64,000 nt of DNA, taken from Cellulomonas sp. Leaf334 (GTDB taxonomy: Bacteria; Actinomycetota; Actinomycetes; Actinomycetales; Cellulomonadaceae). The position numbers and the translations under genes are program-made. Shown piece by piece: positions 15,838-26,030 of this stretch. How positions within the stretch are numbered: position 1 is the first letter of the stretch; every line of letters starts with the position of its first letter. Under the pieces are notes generated by a model. That model ran no database searches, was not told where the DNA came from, and saw nothing but the letters and a program-made list of their open reading frames with translations. The stretch lies in contig NZ_LMOO01000001.1 in the NCBI RefSeq assembly GCF_001424195.1, positions 912,569 through 976,568 of the forward strand, written 5' to 3'.

Positions 15838-18522
15838 TCAGCCCGTGTTCTGCAGGCCGGCGGCCACGCCGTTGACGGTGAGCAGCAGGAGCCGGCGCAG
15901 GTCGTCGGCCTGCTCGGGGGCGTCACCCGTGCGCAGCCCACGCAGGGCGCGCAGCTGGAGCAGGGACAACGCGTCGACGTACGGGCTGCGCAGCTGGACG
16001 GCACGGCCGAGGATCCGGCGGCGGGACAGGATCGCCTCGCTCTGCGTGATGTCCAGCACCCACTGCCGGGTCAGGGCCATCTCCTCGAGCACGAGCTGCG
16101 CCAGGTCGTCGCGGTCACCGAGGGCGAGGTACCGCTCCGCGATGCGTTCGTCGGTCTTGGCCAGCGACATCTCGACGTTGTCGATCATCGTGGTGAACAG
16201 GGGCCACTGGGCGTACGCCTCACGCAGCTCGTCCAGGTCCCCGGTCGCCGCCAGCGCGGTGCCCAGGCCGTACCAGCCGGCCAGGTTGATCCGCGCCTGG
16301 GACCAGCTGAACACCCACGGGATCGCCCGCAGGTCGTCGAGCGACTCGACCGACAGGCCGCGCCGGGCGGGACGGGAGCCGATCGGCAGCAGACCGACCT
16401 CCTCCAGCGGGGTGACCTCGGCGAACCACTGCGGGAAGCCCGGAGCCTTGACCAGCTCGTGGAACCGCGTCCGCGATGCCTCGTCGAGCTGCGCGGCGAG
16501 CGAGGTGAAGCGCTCGGTGGCCGCGGAGTTGCGACGCTCGACCGAGGGCGCGCCCGCCAGGAGCGTCGCCGCCGCGACCTGCTCGATGTGCCGCGCGGCG
16601 ATCACCGGGTCGCCGTAGCGGGCGAAGATGACCTCCCCCTGCTCGGTGAGCTTGAACCGGCCGTCGACCGACCCCGGGGGCTGCGCGAGCAGCGCACGGT
16701 TGGCGGGGCCGCCCCCGCGCCCCAGGGCGCCACCGCGACCGTGGAAGAGCGTGAGCTGGAGGTCGTTGCGGCGGGCCCACTCGGTGATGCGGCGCTGGGC
16801 CGTGTCCAGCGTCAACGTGGCGGAGACCGGGCCGACGTCCTTGGACGAGTCGGAGTAGCCGAGCATGACCTCGACCCGGCGGCCGTTCTCCGCGAGCCGG
16901 CGCTGCACCTGCGGGAGCGCCAGGGCGCCCTCCAAGATGTCGACCGACGCCTCCAGGTCCGCAAACGTCTCGAACAGCGGGATCGCGTCGATGACAGGTG
17001 CGTCCACCCCGGCGAACGCGATCTCCGCGAGCTCGTAGACGGCGGCGAGGTGCTCCGCCGACTGCGTGAACGACACGATGTAGCGACGGGCGGCCAGCAC
17101 CCCGTACCGGCGCTGGACAGCCCCGATGGCGCGGAACGTGTCGATGACCTCGACCGTGCGCGGTTCCAGCGTGCCGTCGACGCCGTTCTTCGCCAGGTCC
17201 GCCAGCGCGCCGGCGTGCACCTGCGAGTGCTGCCGCACCTCGAGCTCGGCGAGGTGGAACCCGAAGGTCTGCACCTGCCAGATGAGCCGCTGCAGGTCAC
17301 CGTAGGCCGCACGCGTCGCGCCGGCCTCCGCCAGGGAGCGCTGCACGACGTCGAGGTCGGCCTCCAGCTCCGCGGCCGCGGAGTACCCGAGGTCGGCGTT
17401 GCGCGTCCGTGTCGCCGCGATGCGCTCGGCGAGGAAGTAGACGACGCGGCGGTGGGGCTCGTTGGGCGCGTCACCCGCGATCCGTGTGGCCAGCGACGCG
17501 GAGAGGCCGCGCTGACGCTGCCACAACGCGCTCAGCTCGGCGGAACCGGGCGTGCCGGACGCGTCGAGCGTGAGCCCGTGCGCGGTCTTGCGGGCCGACG
17601 ACTCGAGCTCCAGCAGGGCGTGCTCGGAGGCCATGGCCGCGGCGGTCTCGGTGATCTCGGCGGTGACGTTCGGGTTGCCGTCGCGGTCCCCGCCGATCCA
17701 GGTGCCCAGCCGCGCGAACGAGCGGACCGCCGGAGCGGTCGTGCCCGCGGCGTCGGCCAGCAGCCAGTCGTCGAGACGCCGGTAGACCGCCGGCAGCACC
17801 TCGGCGAGCGTCGCCTCGAACACGTTGATCACCGTGCGGACCTCGTCCAGCACGGACGGCTTGGCCTCACGCAGCGGGGCGGTGCGCCAGAGCGTGTCGA
17901 TCTCGCTCAGCAGGCGGCGGTCGTTCTCCGCCAGAGACATCCCGCCGGTGTGGCGCAGGTCGCGCTCGGCGACGAGCTCCGCGATACGGCGGATGGCGCT
18001 GGAGACCGCCCGGCGACGCGCCTCGGTCGGGTGCGCGGTGAACACGGGCCGGAACTCGAGCTCCGCGAGCCGCTGCCGGGCGACGTCCTCCCCCACCTCG
18101 TCGGCCAGCTGAGCGACCGCCGACGGCAGCGAGTCGTCCGGCGCCAGGTGGTGCGGCAGGAGGTTGGCCTCGCGGTCCCGCAGCACGCGTACGCGGTGGA
18201 ACTCCTCCGCGGTGTTCGCCAGGTGGAAGTAGCACGTGAACGCGCGCGCGACCTCTTCGGCGCGAGCCAGGCTGAACCCGGCGACGAGCTCCTCGGCCTG
18301 GGCCAGGGCTCCGGCGTCAGGCCCGTTGTGCGCACGGATCGCCAGCTCGCGCAGGTGCTCGACGTCGGCCAGGAGGTCGTCGCCGCCCGCCTCACGCAGC
18401 ACCCGGCCGAGGAACTCGCCGAGCACCCGGACGTCGTTGCGCAGGGGCTCAGGTACCTCGTGGCTCACCGGGCTCGTCGCAGCGCTCGGCACGGTCTCGC
18501 TCGGGGGCAGGGGTGCGGTCAC
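15838..18522 (-). CDS. ppc: Phosphoenolpyruvate carboxylase
   Basis: 894 aa, full length for the family. Visible motifs are FTAHPTEARRR (catalytic His), RDGNPNV, LGYSDSSKDVGP, the Gly-rich loop GRGGALGRGGGP and the C-terminal Asn-Thr-Gly. It makes oxaloacetate from PEP and bicarbonate to refill the TCA cycle. The start is GTG at 18522. It is divergent from the ketopantoate-reductase-like gene, with about 117 bases between. Confidence 0.97.
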   Translation of the reverse strand: MTAPLPPSETVPSAATSPVSHEVPEPLRNDVRVLGEFLGRVLREAGGDDLLADVEHLRELAIRAHNGPDAGALAQAEELVAGFSLARAEEVARAFTCYFHLANTAEEFHRVRVLRDREANLLPHHLAPDDSLPSAVAQLADEVGEDVARQRLAELEFRPVFTAHPTEARRRAVSSAIRRIAELVAERDLRHTGGMSLAENDRRLLSEIDTLWRTAPLREAKPSVLDEVRTVINVFEATLAEVLPAVYRRLDDWLLADAAGTTAPAVRSFARLGTWIGGDRDGNPNVTAEITETAAAMASEHALLELESSARKTAHGLTLDASGTPGSAELSALWQRQRGLSASLATRIAGDAPNEPHRRVVYFLAERIAATRTRNADLGYSAAAELEADLDVVQRSLAEAGATRAAYGDLQRLIWQVQTFGFHLAELEVRQHSQVHAGALADLAKNGVDGTLEPRTVEVIDTFRAIGAVQRRYGVLAARRYIVSFTQSAEHLAAVYELAEIAFAGVDAPVIDAIPLFETFADLEASVDILEGALALPQVQRRLAENGRRVEVMLGYSDSSKDVGPVSATLTLDTAQRRITEWARRNDLQLTLFHGRGGALGRGGGPANRALLAQPPGSVDGRFKLTEQGEVIFARYGDPVIAARHIEQVAAATLLAGAPSVERRNSAATERFTSLAAQLDEASRTRFHELVKAPGFPQWFAEVTPLEEVGLLPIGSRPARRGLSVESLDDLRAIPWVFSWSQARINLAGWYGLGTALAATGDLDELREAYAQWPLFTTMIDNVEMSLAKTDERIAERYLALGDRDDLAQLVLEEMALTRQWVLDITQSEAILSRRRILGRAVQLRSPYVDALSLLQLRALRGLRTGDAPEQADDLRRLLLLTVNGVAAGLQNTG

Positions 18523-18639
18523 GGGCCAAAACTAAGGCACGTGGCGGGATCGGGTCCCGTGAGTCCGAGCGATGGGCAGTGTGACGTACTCGACGCCGTC
18601 CGCAGGCCAGGGTGCTCGACGTCGTGCGACGGTGTTCCG

Positions 18640-19638
18640 GTGCGCTACATCATCATCGGGACGGGTGCGGTCGGGGGGGTCGTCGGTGGGCTCCTGGCGG
18701 GCGCGGGGAAGGACGTCGTCCTCGTCGCGCGCGGGGCACAGCTGGAGGCGCTGCGCACGGGTGGGCTCGAGGTCACCACGGCTGCGGGCACCGTGCGCGT
18801 GCACCCGCCGGTCGCCGGAGGGCCGCGAGACGTGGACCTGCGCCCGGACGACGTCCTCGTCCTCGCCGTCAAAAGCCAGGACACCGCGACAGCCTTGGAC
18901 GCCTGGGCGGACCGCCCCGTGGCCGGTGGCGGGTCCGCGGCCGACCTGCTCCCCGTGGTCTGCGCGCAGAACGGCGTGGACAACGAGCGGGCGGCGCTGC
19001 GCCGGTTCGCGGAGGTCGTCGCGATGTGCGTCTGGCTGCCCGCGACCTTCCTCGAGCCCGGCCGGGTCTCCGCAGGCGGCACCCCCGTGCCCGGCGTCCT
19101 CACCCTCGGCCCGGCTGCCCCGTCGGCCGCGGACGACGACCAGCTCGCCGCCATCGCCGGTGACCTCACGGACGCCGGCTTCCGCGCACCCGTGGACGCC
19201 CACGTGATGGCGTGGAAGTACCGCAAGCTCCTCTCCAACCTGGCGAACGCGGTCGAGGCGCTCTGCGGCACCGCGCGCGACGACAGCGCCTCCGAGCTCG
19301 TCACCCGGGCCGAGGCCGAGGGCCGCGCGACGCTGCGTGCTGCCGGGATCGCCGTGCTCGACGAGGACACGCACGACGCCGCGCGCGCCGACTTCCGGAT
19401 GAGCCGGCTGCCCGGGCTCGAGCACAGTGGCGGGTCGTCGTGGCAGTCGCTGGTCCGCGGCACCGGGTCGATCGAGGCCGACCACCTCAACGGCGAGATC
19501 GTGCTCCTGGGCCGCCTGCACGGCGTCCCGACCCCCGTGAACGCGGTGCTGCAGCGGCACGCCCGGCAGGCCGCCGCGTCGGGAGCGACACCGGGCTCGA
19601 CCGGTGCCGACGCGCTCCTGCGCGAGGCGACCGGCTGA
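18640..19638 (+). CDS. Ketopantoate reductase (ApbA/PanE) family protein
   Basis: 332 aa from GTG at 18640. The NADP-binding GTGAVGGVVGG is at the N-terminus, then LAVKSQDT and CAQNGVDNE. The helical C-terminal half has AWKYRKLLSNLANAVEAL with the catalytic-type Lys, and a late Glu/Asp segment. The family reduces 2-dehydropantoate to pantoate for CoA, but paralogues with other 2-keto acids are common. No other pantothenate gene is nearby, so panE is not assigned. Confidence 0.85.
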   Translation: MRYIIIGTGAVGGVVGGLLAGAGKDVVLVARGAQLEALRTGGLEVTTAAGTVRVHPPVAGGPRDVDLRPDDVLVLAVKSQDTATALDAWADRPVAGGGSAADLLPVVCAQNGVDNERAALRRFAEVVAMCVWLPATFLEPGRVSAGGTPVPGVLTLGPAAPSAADDDQLAAIAGDLTDAGFRAPVDAHVMAWKYRKLLSNLANAVEALCGTARDDSASELVTRAEAEGRATLRAAGIAVLDEDTHDAARADFRMSRLPGLEHSGGSSWQSLVRGTGSIEADHLNGEIVLLGRLHGVPTPVNAVLQRHARQAAASGATPGSTGADALLREATG

Positions 19639-19643
19639 ACGAC

Positions 19644-19685
19644 GGAGCGGGCACGGCCCCCCGCCGGGGGTGCCGTGCCCGCTCC
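19644..19685. terminator. Strong bidirectional hairpin
   Basis: GGAGCGGGCACGGC (19644-19657) pairs perfectly with GCCGTGCCCGCTCC (19672-19685), 14 bp. The loop can fold further (CCCCC with GGGGG). It lies between the convergent ketopantoate reductase and xylanase stops, so it can end both transcripts. Confidence 0.8.
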
Positions 19686-19702
19686 GCTCTCGTCTCAGCA
19701 GG

Positions 19703-21295
<1,593 letters not shown>

Positions 21296-21327
21296 TCACC
21301 ATTAGCGGCGGGGATTCCACGCAAGTA

Positions 21328-21341
21328 TCGGAGCGCTCTCA
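21328..21341. promoter_or_regulatory. CelR-box-like sequence
   Basis: TCGGAGCGCTCTCA matches 12 of 14 positions of the cellulase operator TGGGAGCGCTCCCA described for Thermobifida CelR and found before Cellulomonas cellulase genes. It is 231 bases upstream of the xylanase start and just after the DUF3237 stop. Confidence 0.3.
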
Positions 21342-21363
21342 CGAGCGCGTGCGGCTCGACGCG

Positions 21364-21786
21364 TCAGAGGTCCGCACGCAGACGGTGCACCTCGATGCGC
21401 ACCCGGCCCTCGTCCAGACGTGGCGTGAGCAGTCCCACGTACGCCCCCGTGCGCAGGTCCACCGGCCCGTCGGCACCGACGTCGAACCGCGGGGACGTCA
21501 GGATCGGTGCCGAGGCGCCGGGCGCGTGGACGGCCGTGTTGGTGACCGAGACGACCGCCCCGTCGACGAGCCGGATCTCGTAGCGCGCCCACAGCTCCGT
21601 CGACCCGTCCGGACGCTCGAGGTTCCAGTCGGCGCCGCCGGGCAGCACAGTTCCGATCATCCCGTCGGACACCGTGCCCCCGACGACGGGGATCACGCGA
21701 CGGTGGCCGGTCGGCGTCTGGCCGACGTCGACGACCGGTCCCAGGAGCGCGTCGATGGTGAACACGTGCGTCCCCCGGACCCTCAC
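21364..21786 (-). CDS. DUF3237-like protein
   Basis: 140 aa from a GTG at 21786 that overlaps the esterase stop (GTGA). Features: a beta-rich small barrel with GHRRVIPVVGGTVSDG, ADWNLERPDGSTELWARYEI and FDVGADGPVDLRTGAYVG, which match my memory of the DUF3237 family (small beta-barrel, no known reaction). Translation coupling to the alpha/beta hydrolase suggests a shared substrate. No signal peptide. Confidence 0.75.
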   Translation of the reverse strand: MRVRGTHVFTIDALLGPVVDVGQTPTGHRRVIPVVGGTVSDGMIGTVLPGGADWNLERPDGSTELWARYEIRLVDGAVVSVTNTAVHAPGASAPILTSPRFDVGADGPVDLRTGAYVGLLTPRLDEGRVRIEVHRLRADL

Positions 21787-22697
21787 GGCCGCTCCCCCGC
21801 GCGCTCGTCGGCCAGCACGCTGCGCAGGAAGTCGGCCATGCGCGCCCACGCCGCGACGGCGTGCTCCTCGGGTCCGACGTGGGTGAAGGCGTGCCCGCTG
21901 TCGGGGACGACGACGTGCTCCACGTCGACGCCCGACGCCCGCACGCGCGCGGCGAAGAGGTCGCCCTCCGCACGCAGGAGGTCGTGCTCGGCCGTGATCA
22001 CGAGCGTCGGCGGCAAGCCCGACAGGTCCCGGGCCAGGACCGGTGACGCGAGCTCGTCCGAGCCGTCCGCAGCGGTCGGCAGGTACCAGGCGTTGAAGCG
22101 CGCACCAACGCTCGCGAGCCCGGTGGCATCGGGACCTGCCCCGTCGGCGAGCTTCTCGCTCGGCGGGGTGGCCAGGTCCAGCGGGGCGTAGTCGACGATC
22201 AGACCCCGCGGCCGAGGTTCGCCGTGGCGTGCGGCGAGGAGGCAGGCCGCCGCGGACAGGTTCCCCCCCGCGCTGTGCCCGCCGACGGCGATCCGGGTAC
22301 CGTCGGCGCCGATCGTCGACGCATCGGTCCTCAGCCACGCCAGCAGGGCCGCGGTCTGGTGGACCGCCGCAGGGAACCTGTGCTCGGGCGCCAGCACGTA
22401 GTCGACGTTCACGACCACGCAGCCGGCCACGTCGGCGAGGTAGCGGCAGTACGGGTCGTCGTCCTGCCAGTCACCCAGGACGAAGCCGCCGCCGTGGAGG
22501 TTGACGAACACACCCGGCACCTCGGGTCCCCCGGCGGGCCGGTAGACCATGAGCTGGTGCCCCGGGACGCTCACCTGCTCGTACGTGCCGAGCGGCAGGT
22601 GAGGCAGCGCACGCGGCTGTCGGCGGGCATGCTCTCGTGCGCCCTTCCGGAACGTGGCGATGTCGTCCTCGATGGTGGGCTGCGCTTCCGGGTGCAC
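21783..22697 (-). CDS. Alpha/beta hydrolase of the HSL (GDHG) esterase type
   Basis: 304 aa. The GTG at 22697 is chosen because GGAGGGGAG lies just upstream. Catalytic features: oxyanion motif HGGGFVLG, nucleophile elbow GHSAGG, acid in AEHDLLRAEG and His in DSGHAFTHVG. These define the hormone-sensitive-lipase-like carboxylesterases. There is no signal peptide, so it acts in the cytoplasm. It follows the LacI gene by 35 bases and precedes the DUF3237 gene. A role in removing acyl groups from imported sugars or phenolic esters is plausible but unproven. Confidence 0.9.
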   Translation of the reverse strand: MHPEAQPTIEDDIATFRKGAREHARRQPRALPHLPLGTYEQVSVPGHQLMVYRPAGGPEVPGVFVNLHGGGFVLGDWQDDDPYCRYLADVAGCVVVNVDYVLAPEHRFPAAVHQTAALLAWLRTDASTIGADGTRIAVGGHSAGGNLSAAACLLAARHGEPRPRGLIVDYAPLDLATPPSEKLADGAGPDATGLASVGARFNAWYLPTAADGSDELASPVLARDLSGLPPTLVITAEHDLLRAEGDLFAARVRASGVDVEHVVVPDSGHAFTHVGPEEHAVAAWARMADFLRSVLADERAGERP

Positions 22698-22732
22698 GGC
22701 TCCCCTCCTCGTCGTCGAATGAGGTTGTCGGG

Positions 22733-23767
22733 TCAGCCGGCGCGACGCGGCGTGCTCTCCCGCTCCACGATCCGCATGCCGGCCAGGTACAGGACGGGAG
22801 AGCCCCGCTCCGCACTCGAGCCCTGCGGCTCCTGCAGGCGGCGCCGCAGGATGTCGACCGCGACGTTCGCGATCTCTCGCCTGCCGGGGTCGATGGTGGT
22901 GAGCGTCGGCACGGAGTAGCGGGAGTCCTCGATGTCGTCGAAGCCCACGACGCCGACGTCCTGCGGGATCGCCAGCCCTCGCGCCTGCAGCTCGTACATC
23001 GCGCCGATGGCCAGGGCGTCGTTGAACGCGACCACGCCGTCGACGCGCACCCCGGAGTCGAGCACGGCCGCCATCGCTCGGGCACCGTTGGCCCGGTGCC
23101 AGGCGTCGTCCGCCCAGCCGAGCAGGCGGGTGTCCACCTCGATCCCCCGCGCTTCCAGCGCCTTGCTGTACCCGGTGTAGCGCAGCCACGCCGACCCGGC
23201 CGTCTCGGCGTGCAGCATGCCGATCGCGGCGATCTGCCGCCGACCGGCGTCGAGGAGCAGGTCGGTGGCCGCCTGCGCGCCGTCGATGTTGCGCATGGTG
23301 ACGTGGTCGACGCTGGAGGAGAACATCTGCTCGCCGAGCAGCACGAGGGGGTAGCCCAGCTCGTCGAGGAGGTGCGCATCGGCCTGGACGAGGGCGGCGG
23401 GACTGAAGATCAGGCCGTCGACGAGTCCACCGCGCGGCACCCGCAGCGCGGCCAGCTCGCCGTCCCGGGTGAACCCGGTCGGCTCGATGAGCACCTGGAG
23501 CCCGTGGCGTCGGGCGGCCGCGAGGATCTCGTCGGCCAGCTCACCGAAGTAGGGCTGCCCGAGCTCGGGGACCGAGAGTCCGACCACGCCGCTGCGACCG
23601 GACCGGAAGATCTTCGCCGTCACGTTGATCTCGTAGCCGAGGGCGTCGACGGACGCGCGCACACGTTCCCTCGTCGTCTCGCGGACGTGGGGGTAGCCGC
23701 TGAGCACGTTCGAGACCGTCTTCACGGACACGCCGGCGTGCCGTGCGACGTCGGCCATCGTCGCCAC
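22733..23767 (-). CDS. LacI-family regulator of the xylan locus
   Basis: 344 aa. The GTG at 23767 has GGAGG 4 bases upstream; the ATG three codons on is too far. The N-terminal HTH is MADVARHAGVSVKTVSNVLS, with recognition-helix residues Val-Lys...Asn instead of the common Tyr-Gln...Arg. The hinge is followed by a periplasmic-binding-like sensor domain. The last visible motif is VGVVGFDDIEDSRYSVPTLT. First gene of an operon with the esterase and DUF3237 genes. It most likely binds TACACCGGTGTA at 23879 (own promoter) and 21238 (xylanase). Confidence 0.92.
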   Translation of the reverse strand: MATMADVARHAGVSVKTVSNVLSGYPHVRETTRERVRASVDALGYEINVTAKIFRSGRSGVVGLSVPELGQPYFGELADEILAAARRHGLQVLIEPTGFTRDGELAALRVPRGGLVDGLIFSPAALVQADAHLLDELGYPLVLLGEQMFSSSVDHVTMRNIDGAQAATDLLLDAGRRQIAAIGMLHAETAGSAWLRYTGYSKALEARGIEVDTRLLGWADDAWHRANGARAMAAVLDSGVRVDGVVAFNDALAIGAMYELQARGLAIPQDVGVVGFDDIEDSRYSVPTLTTIDPGRREIANVAVDILRRRLQEPQGSSAERGSPVLYLAGMRIVERESTPRRAG

Positions 23768-23878
23768 AGGCCCTCCTCACCTCGCCGCGTCGGGATCGTG
23801 TGCCGCTCGCAGCGAGCACCGTGACCTCGGCGGTCGCAACATACCGGACAGTCGCGGTGAGCGGTCCCGTCGCCCGTC

Positions 23879-23900
23879 TACACCGGTGTAAATCGTTTCG
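23879..23900. promoter_or_regulatory. TACACCGGTGTA operator plus AATCGTTTCG element
   Basis: The 12-bp palindrome at 23879-23890 is identical to that at 21238 and is followed directly by AATCGTTTCG (23891-23900), the complement of an element in the xylanase promoter region. It lies between the LacI gene and the divergent truncated xylanase-like gene, so it can control both. Confidence 0.6.
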
Positions 23901-23991
23901 CAGCCTGGAGGACACCCCCGTGCGCGGGCAGTGTGAACGATCACCGCCACCCGCCTGCCGACGACGTCAGGCGCCCGAAGAGAGGTGCCGC

Positions 23992-24225
23992 ATGACCACC
24001 ACACCACGGCGAGGTCGGCGCGTCCTCGTCGCCGCGACGCTGGCCGCAGCGACCGCCCTGACAGGTCTCGTCGCGGCCATGCCCGCGCAGGCTGCCGCCA
24101 GCACCCTGGGCGCCGCCGCTGCGCAGAGCGGTCGCTATCAGGGCATGGACCCCGACGCGTCGGCCGAGTACAACGAGCTGCCCTGGCGGCTCGGCCTGCT
24201 GACGCAGACGAACTCGACCTGCTGA
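23992..24225 (+). pseudogene. Truncated secreted xylanase-like leader (GH10 remnant or small secreted protein)
   Basis: 77 aa from ATG at 23992 with a GAGAGG ribosome site. It has a full signal peptide ending near PAQAAA (residue 36), followed by STLGAAAAQSGRY, which aligns with [13 protein letters not shown] at the mature start of the GH10 enzyme at 19703. After Gly51 the similarity ends and an unrelated 26-residue tail closes with Cys and a stop. I read this as an internal deletion that left promoter, operator, signal and the first 13 mature residues of a second xylanase. Alternatively it is a genuine short exported peptide. A strong terminator follows. Confidence 0.55.
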
Positions 24226-24245
24226 CCGCGCCCCCCGCTGAACTC

Positions 24246-24283
24246 CGTGCCCGACCGTCCGTGCAGGGGGCGGTCGGGCACGG
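24246..24283. terminator. Bidirectional hairpin terminator
   Basis: CCGTGCCCGACCG (24246-24258) pairs perfectly with CGGTCGGGCACGG (24271-24283), 13 bp, 12-base loop. It separates the truncated xylanase-like gene from the end of the five-gene operon transcribed toward it. Confidence 0.75.
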
Positions 24284-24289
24284 ATCCGG

Positions 24290-26029
24290 CTACTCCACCA
24301 GGAAGTCGTAGCGCACCCCGCTGGGCGGCAGACCGGTGCTCACCCGCGTCCGGTGCGCGGCCCACACGTGCAGCGACCCGTCCACCCAGCGGGCCGACTG
24401 GTAGGTCCGCTGGACGACGAGGCCACCGCTCGGCACCTCTTCCTCGGGGATCAGCAGGGCGCCGTCGGGACCGCCGCCCAGCAGCGCGGTCACGCTGCTG
24501 ACGACGCGACGACCACCGGACAGGTCCAGCACCGACCCGCGGGCCAGCGCGACCTGCTCGGTGCCGTCGACCCGGACGGGGAGCAGCGGGATCCAGTGCG
24601 GGGGCGGCGCCTGGGCCAGGTGGTAGTCGGGGGCGACGTCCGGGTCGCCGGGCGGCTCGGGCGGTCGGGCGGCGGACAGCTCGACGCCCACCTGCAACGG
24701 CGACTCCCGCAGCTGCTCGACGGCCCAGCCGAGGTTGGCCTGCTCGTCGCGGGCGAGCACGACCTGCTCGACCACGGGCCCCACGACGGGCTGCGTGAGC
24801 CGCGGTGCGAGGTAGAGCAGGTTGGTGATCGGGACGCCCTCCGGCTCGTCGCGGTCGAACGGCATCGCGTGCTGGAAGAGCCCCCACCGGACGGTCGTGC
24901 CGAGCCGGTGGTCGCCGTGCGGTCGCAGCAGGGTCCGGGCGCCGAACGTGTCCGTGACCACGAGCGACGTCGCGGACACGAGGTGGCCGACGGGCAGCTC
25001 CACCCCGATGACGAACCAGTCGTTGCCGAACCCGGAGAGGGTCTCGATGAGGAGGAGCTGGCCCAGGTCCGTCTCGGCGGGCCGGAGCGCGGCGAGGTTG
25101 AGGCGGCCGTCCTCGAGCTCCCAGAACCGGCGGGCGGGCAGCCCCGGCGCGGTCACGGGCGACGGCATCACCGTCCGGGTGACCGCCTGGCCGGCCTCCG
25201 CGGCCGTGGTGCCCAGGTTCACCTCACCGTTGACGTCGAGCTCGTACCAGTCGAGCGTGTCGCTGTCGTAGCGGTGGGCGGTCAGGGTCGTCTCGCCCGT
25301 CGGCTCCGCGGACAGCCGGCCGGCGAACGAGGCGGTGTGCTCGAACCGGGCGGGCTGCCAGCTCGCCGCGCCGGGATCGGCGTCGGCGAACAGGCCGGCG
25401 ACGAGCCGCAGCCAGTCGGCACCGGCCGCCCGGAGCTCGGCGCGGTCCCCCTGGGCGATCTCCACGTCGAGGCGCAGGAGGTCACGGGCCGACAGCTCGC
25501 CGCGCAACCGGCGACCGTCGAGGCTGCGACCGGCGTGCAGGCGCGCGTAGCCCGCGGTCGCGGGGTCGAGCGTCGCCAGCGCGTCCGGGGCCACCTCGGG
25601 GACCGCGAACGCCCGGACGACGTCGGGCCCGTAGTCGCGGGACGTGCTCTGCCGGGCCAGGACCCGCAGGAACAGCCGCCCGGTGTCGACGGCCAGCCGC
25701 AGGCCCTCGACGGAGTCCGCCGTCGAGGGCAACGGCGCGCTCGCGCGCTCGAGGAGCGTCTCGAGCGGGGCCGCCATCGCGTCGAACCGCGGCGCCTGCA
25801 TCGGTGTGTCCGGCGGGATCGGGCCGGCCACGAAGCGGGTGGGTCGTGCGGCGACGCCGCGCCAGCGCGCCAGCACAGGGGTGCCGCCGTCGTGCCCGGC
25901 GAACTCCCCGAGCTGCCACTGGCGGGCCAGCAGCCACATCGGGTCCTGCACGGGCGCCGCCGCACCGGCGCTGACGTCCGGTCGGTGCGGATCGGGCTCC
26001 AGGCGCGAGAACGTGGTGATCGAGGCCAT
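24290..26029 (-). CDS. Uncharacterised 579-aa protein, fifth gene of the 15-kb operon
   Basis: No characterised family recognised. It opens MASITTFSRLEPDP and soon has PVQDPMWLLARQWQLGEFAG, then a long stretch of beta- and alpha-predicted segments with several Trp-rich patches (DWYELDVNGEVNLG, LSGFGNDWFVIGVELPVGHL, RLGTTVRWGLFQHAMPFDRD). No signal peptide, membrane helix or nucleotide motif. The ATG is one base after the stop of the 1360-aa gene (TGA-C-ATG), so it is translated with it. The sequence looks like a structural or assembly protein rather than an enzyme, but that is only an impression. Confidence 0.8.
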   Translation of the reverse strand: MASITTFSRLEPDPHRPDVSAGAAAPVQDPMWLLARQWQLGEFAGHDGGTPVLARWRGVAARPTRFVAGPIPPDTPMQAPRFDAMAAPLETLLERASAPLPSTADSVEGLRLAVDTGRLFLRVLARQSTSRDYGPDVVRAFAVPEVAPDALATLDPATAGYARLHAGRSLDGRRLRGELSARDLLRLDVEIAQGDRAELRAAGADWLRLVAGLFADADPGAASWQPARFEHTASFAGRLSAEPTGETTLTAHRYDSDTLDWYELDVNGEVNLGTTAAEAGQAVTRTVMPSPVTAPGLPARRFWELEDGRLNLAALRPAETDLGQLLLIETLSGFGNDWFVIGVELPVGHLVSATSLVVTDTFGARTLLRPHGDHRLGTTVRWGLFQHAMPFDRDEPEGVPITNLLYLAPRLTQPVVGPVVEQVVLARDEQANLGWAVEQLRESPLQVGVELSAARPPEPPGDPDVAPDYHLAQAPPPHWIPLLPVRVDGTEQVALARGSVLDLSGGRRVVSSVTALLGGGPDGALLIPEEEVPSGGLVVQRTYQSARWVDGSLHVWAAHRTRVSTGLPPSGVRYDFLVE

Positions 26030-26030
26030 G

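Noticed and set aside
15505..18500. Very long open frame on the plus strand antisense to the PEP carboxylase gene
   Set aside because: It is the mirror of a full-length, motif-complete ppc. Its product is Arg/Gly/Val-rich with no domain, an artefact of high third-position GC.
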